Positions 10,085-19,256 of a DNA stretch of 64,000 nt are shown one piece after another; position 1 is the first letter of the stretch; each line of letters starts with the position of its first letter. The notes beneath the pieces are model-generated. The model was not told where the DNA came from. It was given only the letters and a program-made list of their open reading frames with translations, and did not search any database. Source of the DNA: Vibrio hippocampi (lineage in GTDB: Bacteria > Pseudomonadota > Gammaproteobacteria > Enterobacterales > Vibrionaceae); the NCBI RefSeq assembly GCF_921292975.1, contig NZ_CAKLCM010000002.1, positions 496,001 to 560,000 on the forward strand. The letters run 5' to 3'. A program made the position numbers and the translations under genes.

Positions 10085-11461
10085 ATGTTAAAAACCACAG
10101 CGAGTATTGCAAGTATCATGTGCTTGAGTGCTGTCGCGAATGCTGCTCAGTTAAACATAGAAAGTGCCACGGATTGGGGCGGAACAGTGGATGGCTATCC
10201 GGCGTCAAATGCCATTGATGGTAGCACCGCTTGGGCAAGCCGTTGGAAAGCATCTAACGGTGACTCAGAAAATTTAGAGTTAGATTTAGGGTCAGTACAA
10301 AGTATCACTGATGTAGCGGTTGCTTGGGGTAAGGGTGATGATCGCACCCATAGGTTTGAGATCCGTACGCTTGCAGATGAAAGTTCGAACTCTTGGACTA
10401 AGGTTTATTCTGGTACCAGTTCGGGCTTATCAGAAACTTATGAAAACTACGATGTGACCGATATCGATGCTCGCTGGGTGCGAATAAAAATATTTGAAAA
10501 CAGTGATGGTGATGAATACACCAACATTAAAGAAGTCCGTATTTATGGCGGTGAGTCGACGGACCCAGGTAACGGTGACAATGACTATGGTCTAGATGCA
10601 TCACAACCACCGTCATACAACTTTGACCTTTGGGATTGGTATCTCAGTGTACCAACCGACACCGATGGTTCGGGTACGGCTGATTCGATTAAAGAAGATG
10701 CACTAAATAATGGTTATGAGAGTCAGTACTTCTATACTGCCGATGATGGTGGCATGGTGTTCGAATGTACGGTAGGCGGTTACAAGACCTCATCTAATAC
10801 AAGCTATACACGTACAGAGTTGCGCGAGATGTTACGACGTGGCGATACCAGTGTCGGAACCAGTTCCGCAGAGAACAACTGGGCATTCTCAAGTATTCCA
10901 AGCTCAAGCCAGAGTGATTTTGGCGGCATTGATGGTGAGATGAAAGCGACACTGGCCGTGAATAAAGTCACCACAACAGCGTCATCAACCGAACAAAATG
11001 GTCGTATCGTGATCGGTCAAATCCACGCTGAGAATAACGAGCCGATTCGCTTGTACTATCATAAGCTTCCGGGTAACAGCAATGGCGCAGTTTACTTCGC
11101 CCATGAAACCTCAAGCAGTGACGGTGGCAATGAAACCTGGTACAACCTACTGGGTTCAATGGTAGATTCGAGCGGAGAGATCAGCAGCACTTCTAACCCA
11201 TCTGCGGGTATGGCGCTGGATGAGCACTTCTCTTATCAGATCACCGTTGAGGGCGATGACCTTACGGTTATCATCAGCCAAAATGGTTCTCAGTTGGCGA
11301 AGAAAACCGTCGACATGTCAGGCAGTGGTTATGATGACGCCGACAACTATATGTACTTTAAAGCGGGTCTATATTTGCAAGATAAGACCGGTGATGACGA
11401 CGATTATGCCAAGGTAACGTTCTATGAGTTAACCAATACGCATGATAATTATGGTTACTAA
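10085..11461 (+). CDS. Secreted alginate lyase, F5/8C + PL7
   Basis: Exported enzyme that cleaves alginate from brown algae by beta-elimination. From the chosen ATG: signal peptide 1-20 (ends AVANA), an F5/8 type C (CBM32-like) carbohydrate-binding module about 22-155, a Gly/Asp-rich linker, and a PL7 catalytic domain about 172-458. All three PL7 signatures are visible: RTELRE at 243-248, QIH at 312-314 and YFKAGLYLQ at 424-432. The start at 10085 has AGGAAG 6 bases upstream; ATGs at 10067, 10070 and 10082 are in frame. The last ~23 codons and the terminator recur near 15.1 kb. Confidence 0.95.
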   Translation: MLKTTASIASIMCLSAVANAAQLNIESATDWGGTVDGYPASNAIDGSTAWASRWKASNGDSENLELDLGSVQSITDVAVAWGKGDDRTHRFEIRTLADESSNSWTKVYSGTSSGLSETYENYDVTDIDARWVRIKIFENSDGDEYTNIKEVRIYGGESTDPGNGDNDYGLDASQPPSYNFDLWDWYLSVPTDTDGSGTADSIKEDALNNGYESQYFYTADDGGMVFECTVGGYKTSSNTSYTRTELREMLRRGDTSVGTSSAENNWAFSSIPSSSQSDFGGIDGEMKATLAVNKVTTTASSTEQNGRIVIGQIHAENNEPIRLYYHKLPGNSNGAVYFAHETSSSDGGNETWYNLLGSMVDSSGEISSTSNPSAGMALDEHFSYQITVEGDDLTVIISQNGSQLAKKTVDMSGSGYDDADNYMYFKAGLYLQDKTGDDDDYAKVTFYELTNTHDNYGY

Positions 11462-11584
11462 TAGCTTATGTTTATTAATAGCGGTGTTTACTCATAACTC
11501 TGTTCATTAATAGCTAAGGTTACTGATAACGATGACTAGTCATTAAACCAAAAGGGTTGAGTCCATAGGCTCAACCCTTTTTAG
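11392..11584. repeat. Direct repeat copy A: alginate lyase 3' end plus terminator
   Basis: Covers the last ~23 codons of the lyase gene, the spacer and the terminator. It matches 15065-15226 almost base for base in the coding part and across the terminator. The spacer between them differs by small insertions or deletions. Confidence 0.85.
11551..11582 (+). terminator. Terminator after alginate lyase (copy A)
   Basis: Eleven-bp stem AAAGGGTTGAG / CTCAACCCTTT followed by T. A near-identical copy exists at 15193-15224. Confidence 0.85.
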
Positions 11585-11681
11585 AACTGTCTCGATTAGG
11601 TTTCTGTGGGTAATTCATGAAGGATTCACGATTCCTTCACATCTTTCCTTGATATAAAGTCATCTAGGTCTTCTGAACTCT

Positions 11682-11705
11682 GCATCTTGAGGTAACTTGG
11701 GTATA
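11682..11705. repeat. Vibrio intergenic repeat, half copy
   Basis: The string CATCTTGAGGTAACTTGGGT also occurs in the longer palindromic copy at 41395-41443. Here only the right half is present. Confidence 0.6.
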
Positions 11706-11785
11706 AAGCTAAATACGGTACTCTTGTCTGGAATAAAGCAAGGTAACGGATAAAAGGGGGAAAAGTTGATTTTTGAGGTCAGTGT

Positions 11786-12700
11786 CTATTCAATGCTCAA
11801 CCTTTCTTGTATATGTGATGCCAGTTTTATACATAAACTAGCAAACTCTTTTAGATGTTCTTTATCTTCAGCGCGGCGATAATATAGATACAAAGGAAGA
11901 GCGTGTTCTAGTTTAGGTATTGGAATACACGCACAAGTACTCTCGGCGACAAAGCGGATGCAACTTGGTGCAATAGAAATACCCTGACCTGATGAAACAG
12001 ACATCACTAGATTATGCATGTTTTCAGGATAACGGATAATATTCGGAGCAAAGCCCACCTCCTGACATTGAGATAAAATATGATCGAAAATTTCAATCCA
12101 TAGAGAACGCTGAAACAAAATAAATTTATCATTCGCCAATTCAATCAAATCAATACTACTCCTACAAGACAAGGGATGACTGAATGGTAAAACTGCTACG
12201 AGGTGATCGGAATAAATCTTGTCTACATGAAACAAATTTCCGTCTAAGGTAGGTTGTCGACGAGAGAATGCAACATCAATCTCTCCTTCAATGAGTGCAT
12301 CTTCTTGTTGCTGTCCTGCCATTTCATGTAAATTAGCGACAACATTGGAGTGCTGTTCAGAGTATTGGTCAAGCAAACAGGGTAAAAAAAATGAACAGGC
12401 TGTCGCAAGATAACCAATGTTAATCTTCTGCTCAATGTTTTTATCTAACTGAGTAATCTGTTTTTTTACTCTTTTTTCATTTGCTAGAATGTTTACTGCT
12501 TCTGGTAGCAACCACTCTCCAGCCTTTGTTAATTCGACCACATGGGTCGTTCTAACAAACAGCTTTACTCCCAATTGCTGCTCTAAATCAGAAATATGCC
12601 GTGAGACAGTCGGTTGAACGGAATGCAGTTCATTAGCAGCCGCAGAAAAATTCTTATGCCTAGCGACAGAAACAAAGGTTTTAAGCGTTTTATTGTCCAT
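11786..12700 (-). CDS. LysR-family transcriptional regulator
   Basis: 304 residues. The N-terminal winged helix is typical (LKTFVSVARHKNFSAAANEL ... PTVSRHISDLEQQLGVKLFVR), followed by a LysR substrate-binding domain. The start at 12700 (MDNKTLKTF) fits the family; the frame is open 16 codons further. It is divergent from the dioxygenase/MFS pair across a 450-base AT-rich region, so it is the obvious candidate regulator of that pair. It lies inside the segment bounded by the duplicated lyase 3' end, which suggests it arrived with that insert. Confidence 0.88.
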   Translation of the reverse strand: MDNKTLKTFVSVARHKNFSAAANELHSVQPTVSRHISDLEQQLGVKLFVRTTHVVELTKAGEWLLPEAVNILANEKRVKKQITQLDKNIEQKINIGYLATACSFFLPCLLDQYSEQHSNVVANLHEMAGQQQEDALIEGEIDVAFSRRQPTLDGNLFHVDKIYSDHLVAVLPFSHPLSCRSSIDLIELANDKFILFQRSLWIEIFDHILSQCQEVGFAPNIIRYPENMHNLVMSVSSGQGISIAPSCIRFVAESTCACIPIPKLEHALPLYLYYRRAEDKEHLKEFASLCIKLASHIQERLSIE

Positions 12701-13150
12701 TTTCTCTACGTTATCCAATATCTTACTGTATCCGACATTCCACTGCATTATGAGAGTTGATTCTTCTAAATATGGTAACGCAACTTAGAGAATAATATAC
12801 ATTTTACGCAAGAGGTTATATCAGGTTAAATTTTATTGTTTATTACATGCAATGTGTAATCTCTTGATGTTGAATATAACTTTTTCATTGATCTAAATGT
12901 TGCCAGTCAACAGAATATTCATCAATAATGGGACGAAAGTCGCTTTAGTTGTGTAATGATTATTTTTAAAGTTGGTTATAAGTGTTTTGTATAATTATTA
13001 TACGTTAATATCATTTCCACTCAATTGTTATTTTCATTATAGTGAGAGTCGAATTATATCTTGTACATTCTTTATATTAATGTGTGAAGCGTTAATTTTA
13101 TATTTATAAAGTAATGTAATGATTATCATATCTATGGGTGTTAATAATTT
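12701..13150. other. AT-rich divergent control region
   Basis: Roughly 450 bases, very AT-rich, between the LysR gene and the dioxygenase gene. No gene is supported. It presumably carries both divergent promoters and the LysR binding site, but no clear T-N11-A palindrome could be singled out. Confidence 0.4.
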
Positions 13151-13771
13151 ATGTTTATAATGAGAAGTAATTTTACTACCGAAGATGAATGCATACAATA
13201 TTTAAAAGAACGCTTTACTTTCGTTCCTCAGTATACAGGTGAAGATGTACATTATATTGAGTCAAGGGAGAAAACCGAAGCAAACTTTGCTTCTCAGACT
13301 ACGAATAAAGTAGGGTTTCATAATGATGGTTATGACTATAATATAGTACCAACACATATTGCGCTCTATTGTATAGAAGATAACTATAAAGACGGTGAGA
13401 CGTTTTATTCTAACTTTGTAGATGCACTGTCAATATTGGATGAGAGTCAAATTGAAACTCTTATTAATAAAGATTTATATTTTAAGACTGATCCTGCGAT
13501 ATTCTATAATGCACCAGGGTTTGGAGTTAAAAGTAGTATAATGAAAGATGATGTATTGCGCTACAGTTATGCTTATGTTAAGAGGTTAGATAATGATAAA
13601 GTTTTTGAGAGTGCTTTAGATAAATTAAACTTAGAGCTATGTAAAATAAAAGAATCTATAAAGCTAAAATCTGGTGACTTAGTTATTATTGATAATCGAC
13701 ACTTAGTTCATGGAAGGGAAGGATTTACAGGTTCAAGAAAAATTGCCAGATTTTGGTTGACCATGGAATAA
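13151..13771 (+). CDS. Fe(II)/2-oxoglutarate-dependent dioxygenase (TauD/clavaminate-synthase type)
   Basis: 206 residues, short for the TauD family (about 280). The metal triad is visible: HxD at H57-x-D59 (VGFHNDG) and a distal histidine at H187 (NRHLVHGRE), with a downstream arginine (R196 or R200) suited to bind 2-oxoglutarate. Substrate unknown; relatives hydroxylate amino acids or sulfonates. It sits 45 bases before an MFS transporter gene and probably shares its transcript. The gene is clearly AT-richer than the core genes. An alternative ATG lies three codons in. Confidence 0.75.
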   Translation: MFIMRSNFTTEDECIQYLKERFTFVPQYTGEDVHYIESREKTEANFASQTTNKVGFHNDGYDYNIVPTHIALYCIEDNYKDGETFYSNFVDALSILDESQIETLINKDLYFKTDPAIFYNAPGFGVKSSIMKDDVLRYSYAYVKRLDNDKVFESALDKLNLELCKIKESIKLKSGDLVIIDNRHLVHGREGFTGSRKIARFWLTME

Positions 13772-13815
13772 TCTATTATCTTGTTCTAATTTGGTAATGT
13801 TATCTTGGTAAATAT

Positions 13816-15015
13816 ATGATTAGTTTTAGACGCTTTATAGCACAAATAAATCCACAAATTGTCCCTATTGTTATTCTATCTTTGCTTGCGCATGCGACTT
13901 TGTCTGGTGGGCGCGTCGTTTCTTCTCTATTCGTTCTTCAGGGAGGAAATTCAGAAGTAATAGCAGGTTTAACTTATGGACTATATGGTCTTATGCCAGC
14001 GCTTTTGTCTTTGCATATAGGCAGATGGGTTGATCATGTTGGTCCTAAGTTAGTTATGCGTATAAGTCTACTTGTCATCGTGATGGGGTTGCTTATACCT
14101 GCATTCTATTTGTCTGTTAGTTCAGTTTTGGTCTGCGCAGCATTTAGCGGACTAGGGTTTGGAGGCTATATCTTATCTGCTCAAACCAGTGTTTCATTGA
14201 TGAAAGTGGAAAAAGAATCTGATAGAACAGGAATGTTTGCGTGGTTGCAAATGGGGACATCCGTTTCAGCAGTAACAGGACCAATATTAGTCGGTTTAAT
14301 TATTGATAATAATAACTTTACAACCGTGTATATCTGTTTAGCTGGAATCGTTTTCCTTGGTCTTGTGGGGTCGTTTTATGCGAACATTCCCGAAAAAAAA
14401 CAACCAAGTGACAAAGTAAAGCGCACGGGAATTATTCAAGAGGTTGTCAAAAACAGATCGCTGATGAAGATATATTTCTTGTCGATGGCAACGTATTTTG
14501 CGTGGGACTGTTTTTCATTCATGATACCAGTGTTAGGTGTTAACCAAGGTTATTCAGCGACAAATATAGGGTTGATGCTGTCTTTTTTTTCCGCTGGTAC
14601 ACTAGTAGTGCGATTGCTTATGCCTTGGTTATCACGTAAATGTAATGAATTAAAAACACTCAGTATCTCTTATGGTTTGGCCGCGGCAGTGTTTTTTCTA
14701 CTACCCATTGCTGGAAACATAATAATGTTATGTGCATTGAGTCTTGCGTTTGGTCTTTTAGCTGGTTTGTGGCATCCCAATATTCAAAATCTTATCCTTA
14801 CAAAAGTGGGAGCAGAGAGAGCCGGAGAGGCATCAGGGCTGCGCCTTATGTCGGGAAATTTCTCCGGAATGTTAGGGACGACAACTTGTGGTGCCCTAAC
14901 AGTATTAGTCGGCTTTTTCCCTGTTTTTGTGGCTATTGCAGGGCTTATGGGTGCATCGAGTTGGCAAGCCTATCTAAGTCATCGTACAGAGAACAATGAG
15001 AAGACAGGTGCTTAG
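13816..15015 (+). CDS. MFS transporter
   Basis: 399 residues with about 12 hydrophobic segments and the cytoplasmic loop 2-3 motif 'GRWVDHVGPKLVMR' near residue 70, characteristic of the major facilitator superfamily. Substrate unknown. The pairing with a small 2OG dioxygenase under a divergent LysR suggests export or uptake of the dioxygenase's substrate or product; that is inference only. It ends 52 bases before the truncated alginate-lyase remnant. Confidence 0.85.
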   Translation: MISFRRFIAQINPQIVPIVILSLLAHATLSGGRVVSSLFVLQGGNSEVIAGLTYGLYGLMPALLSLHIGRWVDHVGPKLVMRISLLVIVMGLLIPAFYLSVSSVLVCAAFSGLGFGGYILSAQTSVSLMKVEKESDRTGMFAWLQMGTSVSAVTGPILVGLIIDNNNFTTVYICLAGIVFLGLVGSFYANIPEKKQPSDKVKRTGIIQEVVKNRSLMKIYFLSMATYFAWDCFSFMIPVLGVNQGYSATNIGLMLSFFSAGTLVVRLLMPWLSRKCNELKTLSISYGLAAAVFFLLPIAGNIIMLCALSLAFGLLAGLWHPNIQNLILTKVGAERAGEASGLRLMSGNFSGMLGTTTCGALTVLVGFFPVFVAIAGLMGASSWQAYLSHRTENNEKTGA

Positions 15016-15064
15016 TGCAGCAGATGCAAATGAGTCAGTGCAGCGGATTAGAAACGTCACGACT

Positions 15065-15226
15065 TGTGATGACGACGACTATGCCAAGGCAACGTTCTAT
15101 GAGTTAACCAATACGCATGATAATTATGGTTATTAATAGCTAAGGCTACTAATAACTAAGGCTACTAATAACGATGACTAGTCATTAAACCAAAAGGGTT
15201 GAGTCCATAGGCTCAACCCTTTTTAG
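15065..15226. repeat. Direct repeat copy B of the lyase 3' end plus terminator
   Basis: Second copy of the repeat at 11392-11584, in the same orientation. The terminator stem AAAGGGTTGAG / CTCAACCCTTT lies at 15193-15222. Homology stops abruptly on both sides. Confidence 0.85.
15068..15136 (+). pseudogene. 3' remnant of a PL7 alginate lyase gene
   Basis: Encodes DDDDYAKATFYELTNTHDNY followed by GY and a stop, matching the last residues of the alginate lyase at 10085-11461 except Val to Ala after YAK. There is no start and no catalytic part. Several third-position differences show that the copy has had time to diverge. Confidence 0.8.
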
Positions 15227-15259
15227 GCCGACTTTTTTAGGATGATAAGGAAGGAGTCT

Positions 15260-15868
15260 CTACCAGTCGACGCCTTTAAGTGCTTTAACGCCGGATTCAA
15301 AAGCATGTTTGATGTTTTTGACTTCTGACACCGTATCTGCGAGTTCGATTAGGCGACGGTGTGCGCCGCGCCCTGTGATTATCACCGATTGCATAGCGGG
15401 TCTTGCTTCTAAAGCCGCTATCACTTCCTCTAACTCAATATAGCCGTAGCTGACCATGTAGGTTAACTCGTCGAAGAGAATCACGTCCAAGGTTTCGTCT
15501 TGCAACAGCTTTAGGCATTGTTGCCACACTTGTTGTGCTGCCGCTGTATCTGCTGATTTGTCTTGAGTTTCCCAAGTAAAGCCCGTCGCCATAACATGAA
15601 ATTCAACGCCTAACTTTTCTAGCAGGTTGCGTTCTCCATTGTCCCAAGTGCCTTTGATAAATTGAGCCACCGCGCATTTTTTCCCATGCCCCACCGCTCG
15701 TGCGACCGTGCCAAAGCCAGAGGTCGATTTGCCTTTTCCGTTGCCAGTGATAACCAGCAGCAAGCCTTTTTCTATCTGTGCTTGAGCGATCTTTTGGTCA
15801 ACATTATCTTTCACTTTCTGTTGGCGTTGTTTGTGTTTATCTTGTTTCTGTTGGTCAGATAATGACAT
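15260..15868 (-). CDS. btuR: Cob(I)yrinic acid a,c-diamide adenosyltransferase
   Basis: Adenosylates corrinoids in cobalamin salvage and synthesis (BtuR/CobO/CobA family). 202 residues, normal length. The P-loop is GNGKGKSTSGFG near residue 42. The family blocks 'FIKGTWDNGERNLLEKLG', 'DVILFDELTYMVSYGY' and 'VIITGRGAHRRLIELAD' are all present. It is convergent with the lyase-remnant terminator. No cobalamin riboswitch was seen upstream. Confidence 0.96.
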   Translation of the reverse strand: MSLSDQQKQDKHKQRQQKVKDNVDQKIAQAQIEKGLLLVITGNGKGKSTSGFGTVARAVGHGKKCAVAQFIKGTWDNGERNLLEKLGVEFHVMATGFTWETQDKSADTAAAQQVWQQCLKLLQDETLDVILFDELTYMVSYGYIELEEVIAALEARPAMQSVIITGRGAHRRLIELADTVSEVKNIKHAFESGVKALKGVDW

Positions 15869-15994
15869 GCTTAGAATCCTTTATCATTGGCATTATTTGC
15901 TTGGCTGAGTTTATCAATTTAATGATTGTTTCTTAACTGTTAACGGAATAGTGAAGTGAAAGTCGAGCAAAGTGAAGCTAAGAATGGCAAATGG

Positions 15995-16261
15995 TTAGAT
16001 TTTATTGTCACATACTATAGCCTTGGCTTTTTGCTGGTCAGATCCAGTGCCTAAAATAACTTTAAATAGCGGATTACTTTTTGACATCTTTCTTTTAGCG
16101 AAATACGCCTCAAACACTGCGGCAAACTTAGCGATAACTGCTTGAGCTGGGTCATCGAAAGGTTGTTTAAAACCAAATCGAATCAGATCTTTTGGGATCA
16201 GGCCATAATGAGCAACAATCTCGATGTTGACGTGTGGCTGTTCCAAGATAACTTCAGCCAA
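15995..16261 (-). pseudogene. Remnant of an unknown gene
   Basis: An 88-codon frame (VILEQPHVNIEIVAHYGLIP...) with no ATG; it can only begin at a TTG. Just upstream, in a different frame, lies an ATG-initiated stretch (MPKKPTIRIEEPMSSNQLID) that stops at this point. A frameshift joining the two is plausible. No family recognised. It lies in a short degenerate zone between btuR and an MdaB-like gene. Confidence 0.35.
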
Positions 16262-16486
16262 TGCTGTTTGAGAAATCGATAAGCTGATTTGAGCTCATCG
16301 GCTCCTCGATGCGAATAGTTGGTTTTTTGGGCATGACAAAGATGGGGTCAACGATACGTGGCTTAACGACGTCTAACTAGTCGCCCCGCGATAAAACTCT
16401 GCTATCACCTCCGTTCATCCCGCTGTGAATGAATGTAAAAACTCAGGCATGATGTCGATGTTTAAGCGACAATCCAAATTTCTGTG

Positions 16487-16789
16487 TTAAATACACACCA
16501 TACTCCGGATACTTCGATGTACTAACGCTAAATCATCAATTTTGCCCGAGGTGATAGTCTCAATCGGTTTTCTGCCATCAAGAAGAACGACCTTGCTTGG
16601 GTGATGCATAAAGGCTTTTTGTTCTTTGCCATTACGATAAAGTAGCTTTAAGCACTCATTAATCGCGAGAATATACTGTTTACGTTGTTGCAACTCCGCC
16701 TCATTATTCTCAGGCAAAATTGCATCAATGTTATGTGGCATTACTCCCCACGCTGCGAGGAGGTGCCACGCTTTACCTTTCTTCATCAC
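16487..16789 (-). CDS. Small protein resembling a MbcA/ParS/Xre-type (DUF2384) antitoxin
   Basis: 100 residues from the ATG at 16789, starting 4 bases after the stop of the MdaB-like gene, so possibly co-transcribed with it. The C-terminal part 'LLDGRKPIETITSGKIDDLALVHRSI' resembles the toxin-binding end of DUF2384 antitoxins. No partner RES-type toxin is visible nearby, so it may be an orphan or a relic. The frame extends further upstream but then overlaps the reductase gene. Confidence 0.45.
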   Translation of the reverse strand: MMKKGKAWHLLAAWGVMPHNIDAILPENNEAELQQRKQYILAINECLKLLYRNGKEQKAFMHHPSKVVLLDGRKPIETITSGKIDDLALVHRSIRSMVCI

Positions 16790-16793
16790 TATC

Positions 16794-17463
16794 TCAATAC
16801 TGCCCAATCTCAATGGCAGACTCTTCAAAAATATGTTGTAAACGTTGGGCGTAACTTTCTAGTTCAGACACACGCTCTTCTTCGGATTTTCTCGCCGGAC
16901 CAAACACTTTTTGTGGTGCTAATACTGAAAAACCGTTGAACTCGAAAATACCGCGATGAATAGGACGTAAAATGGCATCCAAATCGCCATTCCATCCACC
17001 TTTCAGGTACATTTCTTCCGGTCCACCCATGGTGATACTGACCATGGCTTTTTTGCCTTTATAGACACCATTTTCATAGAAACGACCACCTCCATAAGTT
17101 CGCCCCATTGCTAGCACACGGTCTACCCAGCCTTTGAGCATAGCTGGCATGCCAAACCACCAAAGAGGGAACTGGATGATGAGGAGATCACACCATTCCA
17201 ATTTCTGGATTTCCGCTTCAATTTCGGGGGCAAAGCCATCATGATCAGTGGCGTACATTTCCTCCAGTTGCTGTTTGAAAAACTCAGAATCATTTGTAGT
17301 GGTAAAGTTATGGCGGCCAGATACAGGGTCAAAATTCATCGTATGTAGGTCTGAGGTTTTAACGCTATGTCCTGCTGCTTTTAGCGTTTCTACCGCAGTG
17401 CGAAACATTGCGCCGTTAAAACTTTTTGGCTCTGGATGCCAGTAAACAACAAGGACATTCATT
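16794..17463 (-). CDS. NAD(P)H dehydrogenase (quinone), MdaB/flavodoxin-like
   Basis: About 222 residues. Cytoplasmic FAD/FMN-dependent two-electron quinone reductase fold. The N-terminal 'NVLVVYWHPEPKSFNGAMF' and the 'DLLIIQFPLWWFGMPAMLKGWVDRV' block are diagnostic of the NQO1/MdaB/KefF group, and 'TMGGPEEMY' is the cofactor loop. The start at 17463 gives the family N-terminus; the open frame upstream is not family-like. It is divergent from a LysR gene at 17650, a frequent arrangement in which the regulator controls the reductase. Confidence 0.88.
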
Positions 17464-17562
17464 ATTTTTCTCCAATACTTTGATGATCTCAGGATAGTGA
17501 TATTCTTGCGCAAGTGCTCGTGGCGTTTTGCCATCGAAACCTTGCAACTCGCTCTTGCTGTC
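17464..17562 (-). pseudogene. Ankyrin-repeat remnant
   Basis: On the minus strand, directly upstream of the reductase start, a frame between stop codons reads 'ELQGFDGKTPRALAQEYHYP' followed by EIIKVLEK. This is a recognisable ankyrin consensus (DGKTPxxLAxExxxxEIIxxL). It has no start and runs into the reductase gene in another frame, so it is the end of a lost ankyrin-repeat gene. Confidence 0.5.
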
Positions 17563-17649
17563 CTATCACTGTGTAATAACCACAGTATTGAACAAATTTT
17601 CACAAACCTGTAGATTGCTTTAGGTTACTTTAAAGATGAGTAAAAGTTA

Positions 17650-18552
17650 ATGAAATCACTTCCATCTCAGTTGCCGGTCTTTATCCAAGTCGCGAAGCAC
17701 GGCAGTTTCGCCAAGGCAGCAAGAGCGATTGGTGTCTCCGCCCCCGCAGTAAGCAAAGCGATCACCAAGCTCGAAGAAGAATGGCAAGTAAAACTATTTT
17801 TCCGCTCTTCCCACTCATTGAGCCTAACCCAAATTGGTCAGCAACTCGCCGATGAACTCACGCCCTCAATGGCTTCGATCCAAAGCACAATTGAACAGCT
17901 TTCCGATAAAGCAAAAAATCCCAATGGAGCCATCAAAATCAACCTACCTGCCAGTTCTATCGGTCAAGAACATATTTTGCCGTTGGTGTTGGAGTTTATG
18001 CAGCGATATCCAGAGATCACTTGCGATCTCCATTTTGATGATCGCAATGTCGACTTAGTTGAGCATGGGTTTGATCTCGGTATTGGCACTGCGATTAACC
18101 AAGATTCGCGTTTGATTGCTCGCCCGCTTATTACACAGAATATTGGTATTTATGCGGCGTCATCTTATTTAGGCACCTATGGCATTCCCAATAATATTGA
18201 GGCGTTAGCTCAGCACCGATGTTTACCTGTTCGTTCGTTAACAACAGGGCGCTTGCACCATTGGCGGCTCAAAGAAGGTAACGTTGCCAAACTGTATGAA
18301 CCGCAAGGTAGACTGATTATGAATAACTTCGCCGCGGCACAAAAAGCCACAGTTGCCGGTGCAGGTATTGCCATGCTGGGCAGTTGGATGTTTAAAAAAG
18401 AACGCCAAGATGGCACGATTCAACCTATTCTTGAGCGGTATTGGGGGGAACCGATCACCATTTGGGTCTACTATTCATCCCAAAAATACTTGCCGAATCG
18501 AGTACGTCTTTTGATAGATTATTTGGTCACAAACATCAAACGAATCACATGA
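17650..18552 (+). CDS. LysR-family transcriptional regulator
   Basis: 300 residues. Winged helix at the N-terminus (LPVFIQVAKHGSFAKAARAI ... PAVSKAITKLEEEWQVKLFFR) and a substrate-binding domain of the CrgA/DmlR-like subgroup ('FDLGIGTAINQDSRLIARPL'). It is divergent from the MdaB-like reductase gene with about 190 bases between, so a regulator of that gene is the simplest reading. Confidence 0.9.
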   Translation: MKSLPSQLPVFIQVAKHGSFAKAARAIGVSAPAVSKAITKLEEEWQVKLFFRSSHSLSLTQIGQQLADELTPSMASIQSTIEQLSDKAKNPNGAIKINLPASSIGQEHILPLVLEFMQRYPEITCDLHFDDRNVDLVEHGFDLGIGTAINQDSRLIARPLITQNIGIYAASSYLGTYGIPNNIEALAQHRCLPVRSLTTGRLHHWRLKEGNVAKLYEPQGRLIMNNFAAAQKATVAGAGIAMLGSWMFKKERQDGTIQPILERYWGEPITIWVYYSSQKYLPNRVRLLIDYLVTNIKRIT

Positions 18553-18788
18553 ACAGTAATCCAATTATGTCAGTCGAAAAGTGGTTCTTTGACACTTTGG
18601 TTTATAGAAAGCAATCTGAAACTGGACTTTTTGGTGTTTTATTCTAAGTCACAAATGCCCCATTGTTAGTCAGGGCAATGACTGAGCAGAAAATGGCGTT
18701 CCTCAAATCAAGATACTTCTTACTAATGGTTGCGAGTTTAGAAATCGTGAAAGGAACTTTCTCGTTTCATTCCTTCACTTCCATAGAG

Positions 18789-19256
18789 ATGAATAACGCA
18801 ATGTGTTTAGCGTTTATCGAGACTAAGAGGAAAGCGTTATACGATTATTTTTTGAAGCATCCTCGTGTGACGCGAGCTTTTAGAAATGAATATTCGAATT
18901 CTTTTACACCGCTAACTTTGGGGCATCGTAATCTGCATAACCCTGCAACTGTTCGTAAGATGGACGATCCCGTTTCGATTAAGCTGGTCAGAGCGCGAAC
19001 AGTACTACAGGTGTCGGGAAAAAAATTTCCAATTCGCCAAGATGTGATTTGGGATAAGACAAGTCGAAGCTATTTTGATAATGAATTTCAAAAAGGTCGC
19101 ATGCACCTCAATGAGCAACAATCTCAGTTTCTAGCTTTGATCATTAAGCAGGTTAATGAAATTAACCACACAATTATGCGTCACTACTATACTTTTCTAG
19201 AGTTGCAAAACTTACTCGAAGATAACGAAAAATATCTTGGAGGCGATCATGACTAA
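18789..19256 (+). CDS. Unknown protein, upstream partner of a truncated helicase gene
   Basis: 155 residues from the ATG at 18789; the frame is open back to 18663, but the extra N-terminus looks non-coding. No family recognised. Visible features are a basic, mostly helical N-terminus (ETKRKALYDYFLKHPRVTRA) and a helical C-terminus (QVNEINHTIMRHYYTFLELQNL). Its stop overlaps the ATG of the helicase fragment (19249), so the two were translationally coupled and probably worked together. Confidence 0.55.
   Translation: MNNAMCLAFIETKRKALYDYFLKHPRVTRAFRNEYSNSFTPLTLGHRNLHNPATVRKMDDPVSIKLVRARTVLQVSGKKFPIRQDVIWDKTSRSYFDNEFQKGRMHLNEQQSQFLALIIKQVNEINHTIMRHYYTFLELQNLLEDNEKYLGGDHD

Noticed and set aside
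15869..15994. Cobalamin riboswitch upstream of btuR
   Set aside because: The leader is short and lacks the B12-box consensus.
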